Positions 25,630 to 34,482 of a stretch of 64,000 nucleotides of DNA are shown piece after piece. The DNA lies in NCBI GenBank assembly GCA_025808875.1, contig CP075528.1:3656473-3720472 (forward strand), given 5' to 3'. The notes under the pieces are model-generated. The model did no database searches. It saw only the letters and a program-made list of their open reading frames with translations, and had not been told where the DNA came from. Every line of letters begins with the position of its first letter. The first letter of the stretch is position 1. Origin of the DNA: Enhydrobacter sp. (lineage in GTDB: Bacteria > Pseudomonadota > Alphaproteobacteria > Reyranellales > Reyranellaceae). Position numbers and translations under genes: made by a program.

Positions 25630-26462
25630 GGACCTACGGCACGCTTCTCCAGGAGCAGTCCGGCGCGGTGCGCAGGATCACCACCAACCGGCCCGACGTA
25701 CTGAACGCGCAGAGCCGCATCCTGCTCGAGGAGTTGGACGACGCCTTCAAGCGCGCCGTCGACGACGAGTCGGTGCGGGTGATCATCCTGGCCGGTGCCG
25801 GCAAGCACTTCTCGGCGGGTCACGACCTCGGCAGCCCGCAGGAGATGGAGGACCAGAAGAAGGCGGCGCTCGAGGCCGGCTTCAAGGGCGAGTACCGCCG
25901 CATCTTCGAGCGGTTCTTCGAGAACACCATGCGCTGGCGCGACCTGCCCAAGCCGACCATCGCCCAGGTCCAGGGTTATTGCATCATGGGAGGCATGATG
26001 ATCGCCTCAGCCTGCGACCTGATCATCGCCAGCGACGATGCGCTGTTCGCCGACCGCGCCGTGCGCTGGGGCGGCGCGCACGTCCAGTATTTCTCGATGC
26101 CGTGGGATCTCGGCCCGCGCAAGGCCAAGGAGTTCCTCTTCACCGGCGACTTCATTACCGCCGCCCAGGCCGAAAAGGCCGGCTTGGTGAACCGAGTCGT
26201 GCCGCGCGCCGATCTCGAGGAGGAAACCATGGTGCTGGCCCAGCGCATCGCCGAGCGCGATCCGTTCGCTCTCAAGTTCGCCAAGGCGTCGGTCAACGAG
26301 ACCATGGACGCGCAGGGCTTCCGGCAGGCCATGGAGGGCGCCTTCAAGAACTACATGATGACCATCCCGCATCGCATCGAGATGGGCACCTACGGGCCGA
26401 AGGCGCGCGAGAAGGCGCCGAAGGACCGCTTCGCCGTGTTGAACCAGAAGAGCAAGCCATGA
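25626..26462 (+). CDS. Enoyl-CoA hydratase/isomerase family protein
   Basis: A 278-residue crotonase-fold protein. Oxyanion-hole motifs are GKHFSAGHDLGSP and VQGYCIMGGMMIASACD. The catalytic region (DRAVRWGGAHVQYFSMPWDLG) differs from classic hydratases, so the reaction could be hydration, isomerisation or ring cleavage of an acyl-CoA. The C-terminus has an extra tail of about 20 residues (GTYGPKAREKAPKDRF). The start overlaps the amidohydrolase stop and the stop overlaps the next gene (both ATGA), so it is translationally coupled in the operon. Confidence 0.88.
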   Translation: MRTYGTLLQEQSGAVRRITTNRPDVLNAQSRILLEELDDAFKRAVDDESVRVIILAGAGKHFSAGHDLGSPQEMEDQKKAALEAGFKGEYRRIFERFFENTMRWRDLPKPTIAQVQGYCIMGGMMIASACDLIIASDDALFADRAVRWGGAHVQYFSMPWDLGPRKAKEFLFTGDFITAAQAEKAGLVNRVVPRADLEEETMVLAQRIAERDPFALKFAKASVNETMDAQGFRQAMEGAFKNYMMTIPHRIEMGTYGPKAREKAPKDRFAVLNQKSKP

Positions 26463-27574
26463 AGTTCAGTTTTTCGCCCGAGCAGGAAGAGTTCCGTTCC
26501 AACCTGCGCCGCTTCCTCGCCGACCGGTCGTCGACCAAGGAGGTGCGACGGCTGATGGAGACCGAGGCCGGATACGAGCGTGCGGCTTGGCAGAAAATGA
26601 ACGTCGATCTGGGCCTGACGGCAGTGCGCATTCCCGAGGCCTATGGCGGCCAGGGCTTCGGCTTCGGCGAGCAGGCCATCGTGCTCGAGGAGATGGGCCG
26701 CGCGCTCGCCTGCGCCCCCTACTTCTCGACGGCCGTGCTGGCGGCGGGCGCGATCCTCAACGCGGGCAGCGAGGCCGACAAGAGGGCGCTGCTGCCGGGC
26801 ATCGCGTCGGGCGAGACGGTGGCGACGCTCGCCTGGGTCGAGGACAACGGCCGCTGGGATGCCGAGGGAACGACGTTGAAGGCGGCTTCGTCGGGCGGCG
26901 GCTGGACGCTCGATGGCCACAAGAGCTTCGTGCTGGACGGCCATACCGCCGACCTGATCGTCGTCCTGGCCCGGGCGCCGCAGGGGCCGACTCTCTTCAC
27001 CGTCGCGGGCGACGCACGGGGACTGGCGCGCCGCGCTGTCGAGGCCATGGATCCGACGCGCAAGATGGCGCGGCTCGAATTCAACGGTGTTTCCGCCCGG
27101 CTGCTGGGCGAGGCAGGGCAGGCGGCGGCGGCCTTCGCGCGGACCATGGACGAGGCAGCCATCCTGCTCGCCAACGAGATGGCGGGCGGCGCCGAGCGGC
27201 TGCGCGAGGACGCGCTCGCCTACGCCCGCATGCGCATGCAGTTCGGCCGGCCGATCGCCTCGTTCCAGTCGATGAAGCACAAGCAGGCCGACATGCTTGT
27301 CGATGTCGAGCTCGCCAAGTCGGCGGCCTACTATGCCGCCGCCGCGCTCGATGAGGGCGACAGCGACATCCCCGCCATCGCCTGCCTCGCCAAGGCGCAG
27401 GCCAGCGAGGCCTACCTGCAGACGGCGATCCACGCCATCCAGATCCACGGCGGCATCGGCTTCACCTGGGACAACGACACCCATCTCTGGTTCAAGCGCG
27501 CCAAGGCCTCCGAGGTGTTCCTGGGCGACGCCACGCATCATCGAGAGCTGATGATGCAGCGCTGGGCCGCGTGA
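26459..27574 (+). CDS. Acyl-CoA dehydrogenase, shorter partner
   Basis: A 371-residue FAD flavoprotein. The N-terminal helical domain (FSPEQEEFRSNLRRFL), beta middle domain and C-terminal domain (YARMRMQFGRPIASFQSMKH, HGGIGFTWDNDTHLW) are present. The usual catalytic glutamate position is not evident. Together with the tandem second dehydrogenase this suggests a hetero-oligomer, as in the FadE pairs of steroid catabolism where only one subunit is catalytic. Start overlaps the crotonase stop. It would introduce a 2,3-double bond into an acyl-CoA and pass electrons to ETF. Confidence 0.88.
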   Translation: MKFSFSPEQEEFRSNLRRFLADRSSTKEVRRLMETEAGYERAAWQKMNVDLGLTAVRIPEAYGGQGFGFGEQAIVLEEMGRALACAPYFSTAVLAAGAILNAGSEADKRALLPGIASGETVATLAWVEDNGRWDAEGTTLKAASSGGGWTLDGHKSFVLDGHTADLIVVLARAPQGPTLFTVAGDARGLARRAVEAMDPTRKMARLEFNGVSARLLGEAGQAAAAFARTMDEAAILLANEMAGGAERLREDALAYARMRMQFGRPIASFQSMKHKQADMLVDVELAKSAAYYAAAALDEGDSDIPAIACLAKAQASEAYLQTAIHAIQIHGGIGFTWDNDTHLWFKRAKASEVFLGDATHHRELMMQRWAA

Positions 27575-27585
27575 GGGAGGAAGCG

Positions 27586-28842
27586 ATGACCGAACTCACC
27601 GAAGCCTCCGTCCGCGCCGAGGTCCGCGCCTGGCTCGCGGCCAACTGGAATCCCGACCTCGGCCTCGTCGAATGGCGCAACAAGCTGATCGATTCGGGCT
27701 GGGGCGTACCCGGCTGGCCGAGGCAATGGTACGGCCGCGACTTGTCACCCGGCCTCGTGCCGGCGGTCGAGGAAGAGATCCAGAAGAGCGGCGCCATCGG
27801 CGTCGCCAAGGCCGGCATCCGTACCCTGGCGGCCGCCACCATCCTGGCGCACGGCACCGACCTGCATAAGCAGAAGTTCCTGCGCCGCATCCTCACCGGC
27901 GAGGACACCTGGTGCCAACTCTTCAGCGAGCCCGGCAGCGGCTCGGACGTGGCGGGCGCCGTGACGCGCGCGGAGCTTCGCGGCAACAAGTGGGTGGTGA
28001 ACGGCCAGAAGGTGTGGACGACCAGCGCGCACCATGCCGACTACGGCCTGCTGCTCGCCCGCACCGACTGGGACAAGCCCAAGCACAAGGGCCTCTCCTA
28101 CTTCATCATCGACATGCACCAGCCCGGCGTGAAGGTGCAGCCGTTGAAGCAGATGAACGGCCACGCCTCCTTCAACCAGGTGTTCATGACCGACGCCGAG
28201 GTGATGCCGGAGTTCCTGGTCGCCAATGTCGGCGACGGCTGGCAGGTGACGACCACGACCTTGATGCACGAGCGGCGCGGCGCCGATGCGCTCAGGAGCT
28301 GGGCCGTCGGCTCGACCCGCGAGGGCCGCGCCTATGACGAGGAGCGCGCCGAGATCGCCACGGTGATGGAGCCCTACAAGTGGTATCCGCAACGCGCCGG
28401 CCGCGTCGACCTGATCCTGACGCGCGCGCGCGAGACCGGGCGCATCGACGATCCCGTGCTGCGCCAGGAGATCGCGAGAGTGCTGATCATGTCGAAGTCG
28501 GCCGAATGGCTGGCGCGGCGCGCCCGCACGGCGCAGGAACTCGGCCGGCCGCAGGGACCGGAAGGGTCGCTCGGCAAGCTGATCGCGAGCAATGTCGCGC
28601 GCGCCGCGGCGAGGGTGCACACGCAGATCTCGGGCGCCGACGCGCTGCTCAGCGGCGACGACGGCCCGATGAAGGGCGTGATCGCCGAGATCCTGGTCTC
28701 GGTACCGGCGACGTCGATCGCGGGCGGCACCGACGAGATCCAGCGCAACATCATCGCCGAGCGCGTGCTGAAGATGCCCCGGGAGCCGAGCATCGACACC
28801 GACAAGCCGTTCCGCGACGTGCCGCGCAACACCGTCTCCTAG
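27586..28842 (+). CDS. Acyl-CoA dehydrogenase, longer partner
   Basis: A 418-residue acyl-CoA dehydrogenase. Motifs include FSEPGSGSDVAGAVTRAE (FAD/substrate loop), GQKVWTTSAHHADY and the C-terminal AGGTDEIQRNIIAERVL. Its length and N-terminal pattern (AWLAANWNPDLGL) match the second member of tandem FadE pairs. The ATG at 27586 follows GGGAGGAAGC at ideal spacing, 12 bases after the previous stop. It is the last gene of the four-gene operon and probably dimerises with the preceding dehydrogenase. Substrate unknown. Confidence 0.9.
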   Translation: MTELTEASVRAEVRAWLAANWNPDLGLVEWRNKLIDSGWGVPGWPRQWYGRDLSPGLVPAVEEEIQKSGAIGVAKAGIRTLAAATILAHGTDLHKQKFLRRILTGEDTWCQLFSEPGSGSDVAGAVTRAELRGNKWVVNGQKVWTTSAHHADYGLLLARTDWDKPKHKGLSYFIIDMHQPGVKVQPLKQMNGHASFNQVFMTDAEVMPEFLVANVGDGWQVTTTTLMHERRGADALRSWAVGSTREGRAYDEERAEIATVMEPYKWYPQRAGRVDLILTRARETGRIDDPVLRQEIARVLIMSKSAEWLARRARTAQELGRPQGPEGSLGKLIASNVARAAARVHTQISGADALLSGDDGPMKGVIAEILVSVPATSIAGGTDEIQRNIIAERVLKMPREPSIDTDKPFRDVPRNTVS

Positions 28843-28854
28843 CCGCGAGATGCC

Positions 28855-30228
28855 ATGCCAGGCCAGGCGGGTTGTGATAGTGTGCCCGTCGTGCTCCTCA
28901 GGCTTGTTGCATTCACACTGACGGCAGCCGCGGCGCCTTTCGTCGGTGCCGGCGCGCAGGATCGCGCGCGCGCCGTCGACATACCGGCCAGCGCCTTCGG
29001 CCCGAGTTGGACCGGCTTCTATGTCGGTGCAGGTTTCGGCGCCGGTGCCCTGGAAAGCGCCGTGACGTCCACCGGCACCGTCGGCCTGACGGTCGACCGC
29101 AGCGCCGGCTCGGGCATCCTTGCCGCGGTCTATGGCGGCGTCGACTACCAGCTCCTGCCGCGCGCGCTGGTCGGCATCCTCGTCGAGGGCACCTGGTCGA
29201 ACATCGGCGGCTCGGCATCCGCCCAGGCGCCGGGTGTGTCGGCCAGCCTGACGCGCAAGGCCGACTTCGGGTGGAGCGCGCTGGTGCGCGCTGGCGTGCT
29301 GGCGCATCCCACGACCCTGCTCTACCTGATCGGCGGCTACAGCGGCCAGAATTTGCGCACCGACGGCACGGCGCTCGCCGGCGGCGCCCTGGCGGGCTTC
29401 TCGCGCAACGAGTACTTCAACGGCTGGACGATCGGCACCGGCGTGGAGACGCGGCTGGGCGGCGGCTGGTCGACCAAGCTCGAATACCGCTACACGCAGT
29501 TCGAATCGAAAGCCGCGCCCGGCACGTCCTTCGTCGTCCAGCCGACCACGCACACCGCCCGCGTCGGCCTTACCTACAAGTTCGGCAGCTTTGGCGACGA
29601 CGCGGCCGCCGGCGTTGCCGGCGAGAGTCCGGCGCGCGACTGGACCGGCATCTATCTCGGCGCCGGCGCCGGCGCGAGCGCCTCGATCAACCGCCTCGAC
29701 GCCAGCTTCGGCAATGCGTCGAGCTCGCTCGACGCGGGCGGCCACGCGCTGCTGGGCACGGTGTTCGCCGGCTACGATTTTCATGTCGCGCCGCGATTGG
29801 TGCTCGGCGTGCTGGGCGACCTGACCTGGACCGGCCCCCAGTCGCTGCAGACCCTGAATGCCGGCGGCGGCACCTTCACCATCACGTCGCGCACCAACAT
29901 GTCGTGGGACGCGCTGGCGCGCGTCGGCTTCCTGCCGTCGCCATCGACGCTGCTTTACGCGGCGGGCGGATACACGGGCGAGCACGTCACGACGACCGCG
30001 TCCGCGTCGGTCGGCGGCTTCAACGCGAGCGCAACCCAGGACGACGTCGTCAACGGCTGGACCGTCGGGCCGGGCGTCGAGACGGTCATCTTCGGCGGCT
30101 GGACGACGAGGCTCGAATATCGCTACAGCCGGTTCGAGCGCAAGGCGGTGACGGCCGGGACCAGCGTGCAGCCGTCGATGCACACGGTGCGCGCCGGCCT
30201 CGCCTACAAGTTCGGCGCCGGCAAATAG
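28855..30228 (+). CDS. Outer-membrane protein with two tandem beta-barrel domains
   Basis: A 457-residue exported protein. After a signal peptide (VVLLRLVAFTLTAAAA, cleaved near AGAQD), two copies of the same OMP_b-brl/Omp25-like domain follow. Copy one spans about residues 43-245 (WTGFYVGAGFG to THTARVGLTYKFG) and copy two about residues 262-457 (WTGIYLGAGAG to MHTVRAGLAYKFG). Each has matching inner motifs: TLLYLIGGYSG against TLLYAAGGYTG, and TKLEYRYTQFESKA against TRLEYRYSRFERKA. Each half alone would make one eight-stranded barrel. An alternative GTG start at 28882 gives a cleaner signal. Function is probably structural or pore-like. Confidence 0.8.
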   Translation: MPGQAGCDSVPVVLLRLVAFTLTAAAAPFVGAGAQDRARAVDIPASAFGPSWTGFYVGAGFGAGALESAVTSTGTVGLTVDRSAGSGILAAVYGGVDYQLLPRALVGILVEGTWSNIGGSASAQAPGVSASLTRKADFGWSALVRAGVLAHPTTLLYLIGGYSGQNLRTDGTALAGGALAGFSRNEYFNGWTIGTGVETRLGGGWSTKLEYRYTQFESKAAPGTSFVVQPTTHTARVGLTYKFGSFGDDAAAGVAGESPARDWTGIYLGAGAGASASINRLDASFGNASSSLDAGGHALLGTVFAGYDFHVAPRLVLGVLGDLTWTGPQSLQTLNAGGGTFTITSRTNMSWDALARVGFLPSPSTLLYAAGGYTGEHVTTTASASVGGFNASATQDDVVNGWTVGPGVETVIFGGWTTRLEYRYSRFERKAVTAGTSVQPSMHTVRAGLAYKFGAGK

Positions 30229-30230
30229 GA

Positions 30231-31628
30231 ATGGCGGCGCATTCCTGGAGCGAAGGCTTCGTCTCGCTCGAGGACGAGCACGACCATCGCATCGACGATA
30301 TCGACGGGACCGTTCCGCCGTCGCTGCGCGGCACGCTCTACCGCAACGGCGCGGGGCGCAACCAGCTCGCCGGCGACTGGTTCGCCCACTGGTTCGACGG
30401 CGACGGCATGGTGCAGGCCATCCGCTTCGACGGAGCGGGCGTGCACTACCGCAACCGTTATGTGCGGACCCCGAACTACCTCGAGGAGACCGCCGCCGGT
30501 CGGATCCGCCGGCGCGGCTTCGGCAAGATGCGCCCCGGCGGCATGCTCGCCAACGCCTTCCGCCGGCCGGCCAACGTTTCCAACACCTCGGTCGTCGTGC
30601 AGGACGGCAGGCTGCTGTCGCTGTGGGAAGGCGGCCCGCCCTTCGAACTCGACGGTGAGACGCTGGAGACGCGCGGGGTCGCCGACTTCGGCGGGACCGT
30701 CGAAGCCTTCTCCGCCCACCCCAAGATCGATCCGGCGACGGGCGAGCTGTTCAATTTCGGCATCGACTACGGCCCACGCACGACACTTACGCCCTATCGC
30801 GTCAAGGATGGCCGCGTCGTGTGCCTGCCGACGGTGACGCTGCCCTACCCGGTGATGAACCACGATTTCGTGCTGACCGAGCATTACCTGGTGTTCTGCC
30901 TCGGGCCGATCCTCGTGCGCACACAGTCGGTGATGCTCGGTTTATCGAGCTTCGACGCCGCGCTGCACTGGGAGCCGTCGAAGCCGACCCTGATCCTGCT
31001 GGTGCCACGCGACGGACGCGGGCCGACCCGCATCGTCGAGACCGAGCCCTTCTTCCAGTTCCACTTCGCCAACGGCTACGAGGACGACGGCGCGATCGTG
31101 GTCGATCTCGCGCGCTATCCTGACTATCTCACCATCGGCCAGGCGTTGCGCGACTACTGGCGCTCGCCCTGGCCCGCGCAGGGCATGGCCGCCCTGACCC
31201 GACTGCGCATCGATCCTGCGGCCGGCCGGGTCGAGGCGCGCGACTACGGCTGCGGCACGGCCAACGAATTCCCGCGCATCAACCCGGCCTTCGCGGGTCG
31301 CCGCTACCGCTACGGCTATGTCGCCTGCAATCCCGCCGCCAGCACGCAAGGCCTGCAGCAGCGCATCGCCAAGGTCGACCTGGAAAGCGGGGCGGCGGGT
31401 CTTCACGACGTGGGACCAGACCGCTTCGTCGGCGAGCCGGTCTTCGTGCCGACCGGCACCGATGGCGAGGACGACGGCGTGATCGTCGCGCTGGTCTTCG
31501 ATTCGACCCGCAAGCGCACCGACATCGTCGGGCTCGACGCGCGCGACATGGCGGCGCGGCCGCTCTTCACCGCGCGGCTGCCGTATCACGTTCCGTACTC
31601 CCTGCACGGCTTCTTCGCCGCCGCCTAG
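30231..31628 (+). CDS. Carotenoid oxygenase family (9-cis-epoxycarotenoid/apocarotenoid cleavage type)
   Basis: A 465-residue seven-bladed propeller with a non-haem iron held by four histidines. These are visible in FSAHPKIDP, VMNHDFVL, FFQFHFANGYED and the C-terminal YSLHGFF. The family cleaves carotenoids, stilbenes or lignin-derived styrenes with O2. The opening GTLYRNGAGRNQL and WFDGDGMVQAIRF are diagnostic. It starts 2 bases after the barrel-protein stop, so the two are likely co-transcribed. The real substrate (carotenoid, resveratrol-like or other) cannot be told. Its end overlaps the convergent SGNH gene by four bases. Confidence 0.9.
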   Translation: MAAHSWSEGFVSLEDEHDHRIDDIDGTVPPSLRGTLYRNGAGRNQLAGDWFAHWFDGDGMVQAIRFDGAGVHYRNRYVRTPNYLEETAAGRIRRRGFGKMRPGGMLANAFRRPANVSNTSVVVQDGRLLSLWEGGPPFELDGETLETRGVADFGGTVEAFSAHPKIDPATGELFNFGIDYGPRTTLTPYRVKDGRVVCLPTVTLPYPVMNHDFVLTEHYLVFCLGPILVRTQSVMLGLSSFDAALHWEPSKPTLILLVPRDGRGPTRIVETEPFFQFHFANGYEDDGAIVVDLARYPDYLTIGQALRDYWRSPWPAQGMAALTRLRIDPAAGRVEARDYGCGTANEFPRINPAFAGRRYRYGYVACNPAASTQGLQQRIAKVDLESGAAGLHDVGPDRFVGEPVFVPTGTDGEDDGVIVALVFDSTRKRTDIVGLDARDMAARPLFTARLPYHVPYSLHGFFAAA

Positions 31629-32875
31629 CGACAGGCCTCGCGCACCGCCGGAACCAGGGCGTCGGCGAAGCGCCTGGCGCCGCGCGCGGAGAAATGTCCG
31701 TTGTCGACGAAATCGTCCGGGCCGAACGTGTCGGGCGGCACGATGACGACGCTGTCGCCGAGGGCCGTCGCCGTCTCGGCGAGCACGCGGTTGAGGGTCT
31801 GCAGCATCGGCCATACGTCGCGATCGCGCACCAGGGGCAGCCAGCCGTAGCGGCCGTCGCCGGCCAGGCGCTCGCGGTTGACGAGCTGGCCGACCCAGAC
31901 GGTCGCCACGCCGCGCTCGCGGTTGATCCGCGAGATCGACTGCACGTTGCGCCGAAACAGCGCGGTCAGCGCCGGATCGTCGCCCGAGCGCGGCGGGTAG
32001 GCATAGGGATCGACGGCATATCGGACCGTGTCGACCTCGGCGCTCAGCACGCGCGCCAGCACCGTCAGCAAGGGCGAGAAGGTCACGTTGCCGCCGCCGA
32101 CGCGCCGCACCTTGAGCGAATCGACCTGGCTCGGCAGATGGAAGTCGGCATAGGCCGGATCGAGGGCGGGGATGTGCGCGTTACGCAGGTCGTTCCAGCC
32201 GACGTAGTAGACCGCGCAGGACGGGAGCCGTCCGAACTTCTCCTGGTAGAAGGCCGTCTGAAGGAGATGCTCCACCGTCGTGTAACCCGGCACGCCATGA
32301 TTGACGACGAAGTAGCGCGCGCGGCCCAACGCCTCGTTGAGGCGGTCGCTCCAGGTGTCACCCTCGCCGACACCGATGTCGTAGCCGGTCGAGCCGCCAT
32401 AGGTCGCCACGACGGTGCGTCCCGCGAGGCCGCCCGGCCCCGGATCCCGGCCGCGCGTGCCTTGCGAGCTGTGGCGGATCGCGAGGCCGTTGGAACTGAC
32501 GATGTCCAGCGACGGGATGGGAACGACCTGCAGCAGCGCATGCCAGGCAAAGCGCTGGGGCTCGGCGCGGGATGGCGGCAGCAAGCCGGGAGACGCCAGC
32601 CCCCAGCACAGGTCGATCGCGCCGAGCACGAGGAGCGTGCCGGCGATCCGCGGCCAACGCACCGCGGCGAGCGCGACGGCGAACAGGATCGCGACATAGA
32701 GCAGGTAGATTGCACGCGGACCGGTCGGCGCGAGCTCACCGGCCGCGGCGAACCAAAGCGCGGCAGCGGCGGTCGCGATCAAGCCCGCGCCGCCGAGAGA
32801 GGCAGGAATCGCCCGGTCGAACCGGCGTGGTCGTGTCACGCCCCAGTAGGACGCCAGGCGGGAAAGCAGAGGCAA
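31625..32875 (-). CDS. SGNH-fold hydrolase with N-terminal membrane anchor
   Basis: A 416-residue protein. The first 105 residues hold about three hydrophobic helices (LIATAAAALWFAAAG, AIYLLYVAILFAVALAAV, GTLLVLGAIDLCWGLAS). The rest is an SGNH/GDSL-like hydrolase: block I reads TYGGSTGYD (GGST instead of GDSL), block III VGWND, and block V DNGHFSARG with the catalytic Asp-His. Such proteins often add or remove acetyl groups on cell-surface glycans. It is divergent from opgG across 104 bases, so a role in modifying periplasmic glucan is a reasonable guess. Confidence 0.75.
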   Translation of the reverse strand: MPLLSRLASYWGVTRPRRFDRAIPASLGGAGLIATAAAALWFAAAGELAPTGPRAIYLLYVAILFAVALAAVRWPRIAGTLLVLGAIDLCWGLASPGLLPPSRAEPQRFAWHALLQVVPIPSLDIVSSNGLAIRHSSQGTRGRDPGPGGLAGRTVVATYGGSTGYDIGVGEGDTWSDRLNEALGRARYFVVNHGVPGYTTVEHLLQTAFYQEKFGRLPSCAVYYVGWNDLRNAHIPALDPAYADFHLPSQVDSLKVRRVGGGNVTFSPLLTVLARVLSAEVDTVRYAVDPYAYPPRSGDDPALTALFRRNVQSISRINRERGVATVWVGQLVNRERLAGDGRYGWLPLVRDRDVWPMLQTLNRVLAETATALGDSVVIVPPDTFGPDDFVDNGHFSARGARRFADALVPAVREACR

Positions 32876-32979
32876 GAAGGCACCGATCGAATCGCCGTCG
32901 CGCGAGCTTAGAGACGTTTGCGCGCCGCGCCTAGCGTGCCGGCAACCCGCGAGCAGTCAGGGACGTTCAAGCGGGCGAC

Positions 32980-34482
32980 ATGCAGTCCGCCGTGGCGCTA
33001 TTCCTCGCATTGCTCGTTGCCTGCTCGCTCGCCGCGCCGCCGTCTCGCGCCCAGGACGGCATCTTCACCTTCGCCTCGGTCGAGGCGATGGCGGCCAAGC
33101 TGGCGGGCGAGCCCTATCGCGAATCGAAGTCCATCGCCGGTCCGATGCGGGAGCTTGGCTACGACCAGTATCGGGCCCTGCGCTGGCGCACCGACACCGC
33201 GGTGTGGAGAGACGCGAACAGCCCCTTTCGCGTGGAGTTCTTCCCCGCAGGGTTCATCTATGACAAGCCCGTGGCGATTTCCGTCATCGAGGACGGAACC
33301 GTCCGGCCGGTCGGACTCTCGCCTGACAATTTCGACTTCAGCGACACCGGATTGAAGGCACCGCCCGGCGAACTCGCGCTGGCGGGCTTTCGCATCACCC
33401 ACCCGTTGCACGGTCCGGACAAGTTCGACGAGATCGTGTCCTTCCTCGGCGCCAGCTACTTTCGTGCCATCGGTCGCGGCCAGGTCTACGGAACCTCGAT
33501 CCGGGGCCTCGCCGTCGATACCGCCTCGGGACGACCCGAGGAGTTCCCGGCTTTTCGCGAGTTCTGGATCCTGAAGCCGGGCAAGGACGCGGCAAGCGTC
33601 ACGGTCTGGGCACTGCTCGACTCGCCCTCCGTCGCCGGCGCCTTCTCGTTCGTCATAAGGCCCGGCAAGCGCACCGTGGTCGACACGCATGCCATCCTCC
33701 ACCTCCGCCGCGACGTCGGCACCCTCGGGATCGCGCCGCTGACGTCCATGTACTTCGCCGGCAAGACGGCGCCGTCGCGCGACGACTATCGACCCGAGAT
33801 CCACGATGCCGACGGCCTCGCCCTGCACACCGGCAAGGGCGAGCACATCTGGCGGCCGCTCTCGAACCCGTCGTCCCTGGCGGTTTCCTCCTTTGCCGAC
33901 ACCAACCCGCGGGGCTTCGGGCTGCTGCAGCGCGAGCGCGACTTCGTCCACTACCAGGACACCGGCGCCAACCTGCAGGATCGGCCGAGCATCTGGATCG
34001 AACCGAAGGACGACTGGGGCGACGGCGAGGTCCGGCTGGTCGAGATCCCCAGCCAGGCGGAGACCAACGACAATGTCGTCGCCTTCTGGGTATCGCGATG
34101 GCCCGCGAAGCAGCGTGAGCGCAAGGAGTATCGCTACAGGGTCTTCGCGCTCGCCGACGAGCCGGCATCGACGGCATTGGCCCGGGTCGTCGCCACGCGA
34201 TCCGGTGCCGTGCCCGACTCGCCGCGTCAACGCCGTCTGGTCGTCGAGTTCGCCGGCGGCGAGCTCGAGGGCATGGCCGCGGCCCAGCCGGTCACGGCCA
34301 ACGTGTCGCTGACGACCGGCAGGCTCATGCGAACCTACGTCGAGCCCCTTCCGGCGCGGGCGCGCTGGCGGGTGTTCATCGACTTCGAGCCCGACGGCAG
34401 GAAGCCCACCGACCTGCGCGCGACCCTCGAATTGCGCGGCACGACTCTCACCGAGACCTGGATCCACACCTGGCGGCCATGA
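32980..34482 (+). CDS. opgG: Periplasmic glucan biosynthesis protein OpgG/MdoG
   Basis: A 500-residue periplasmic protein needed to make osmoregulated periplasmic glucans, where OpgG acts with OpgH on the branched or linear beta-1,2 backbone. A 24-residue signal peptide ends at SRAQD. Family segments include FRVEFFPAGFIYD, FLGASYFRAIGRGQVYG, GLAVDTASGRPEEFPAFREFW, PLTSMYFAGKTAPS and RPEIHDADGLALHTGKGEHIWRPL (quoted in part: DADGLALHTGKGEHIWRPL). Length matches MdoG. The stop overlaps the opgH start by four bases, giving the standard opgGH operon. Confidence 0.95.
   Translation: MQSAVALFLALLVACSLAAPPSRAQDGIFTFASVEAMAAKLAGEPYRESKSIAGPMRELGYDQYRALRWRTDTAVWRDANSPFRVEFFPAGFIYDKPVAISVIEDGTVRPVGLSPDNFDFSDTGLKAPPGELALAGFRITHPLHGPDKFDEIVSFLGASYFRAIGRGQVYGTSIRGLAVDTASGRPEEFPAFREFWILKPGKDAASVTVWALLDSPSVAGAFSFVIRPGKRTVVDTHAILHLRRDVGTLGIAPLTSMYFAGKTAPSRDDYRPEIHDADGLALHTGKGEHIWRPLSNPSSLAVSSFADTNPRGFGLLQRERDFVHYQDTGANLQDRPSIWIEPKDDWGDGEVRLVEIPSQAETNDNVVAFWVSRWPAKQRERKEYRYRVFALADEPASTALARVVATRSGAVPDSPRQRRLVVEFAGGELEGMAAAQPVTANVSLTTGRLMRTYVEPLPARARWRVFIDFEPDGRKPTDLRATLELRGTTLTETWIHTWRP

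Noticed and set aside
27745..30183. 812-codon reverse open frame across the dehydrogenase and barrel genes
   Set aside because: It spans two well-supported forward genes and shows only Arg/Gly/Ala/His-rich shadow sequence.
28855..30228. Barrel protein as two separate genes or a frameshifted pair
   Set aside because: The reading frame is continuous with a smooth linker between the two barrels, so it is one gene.
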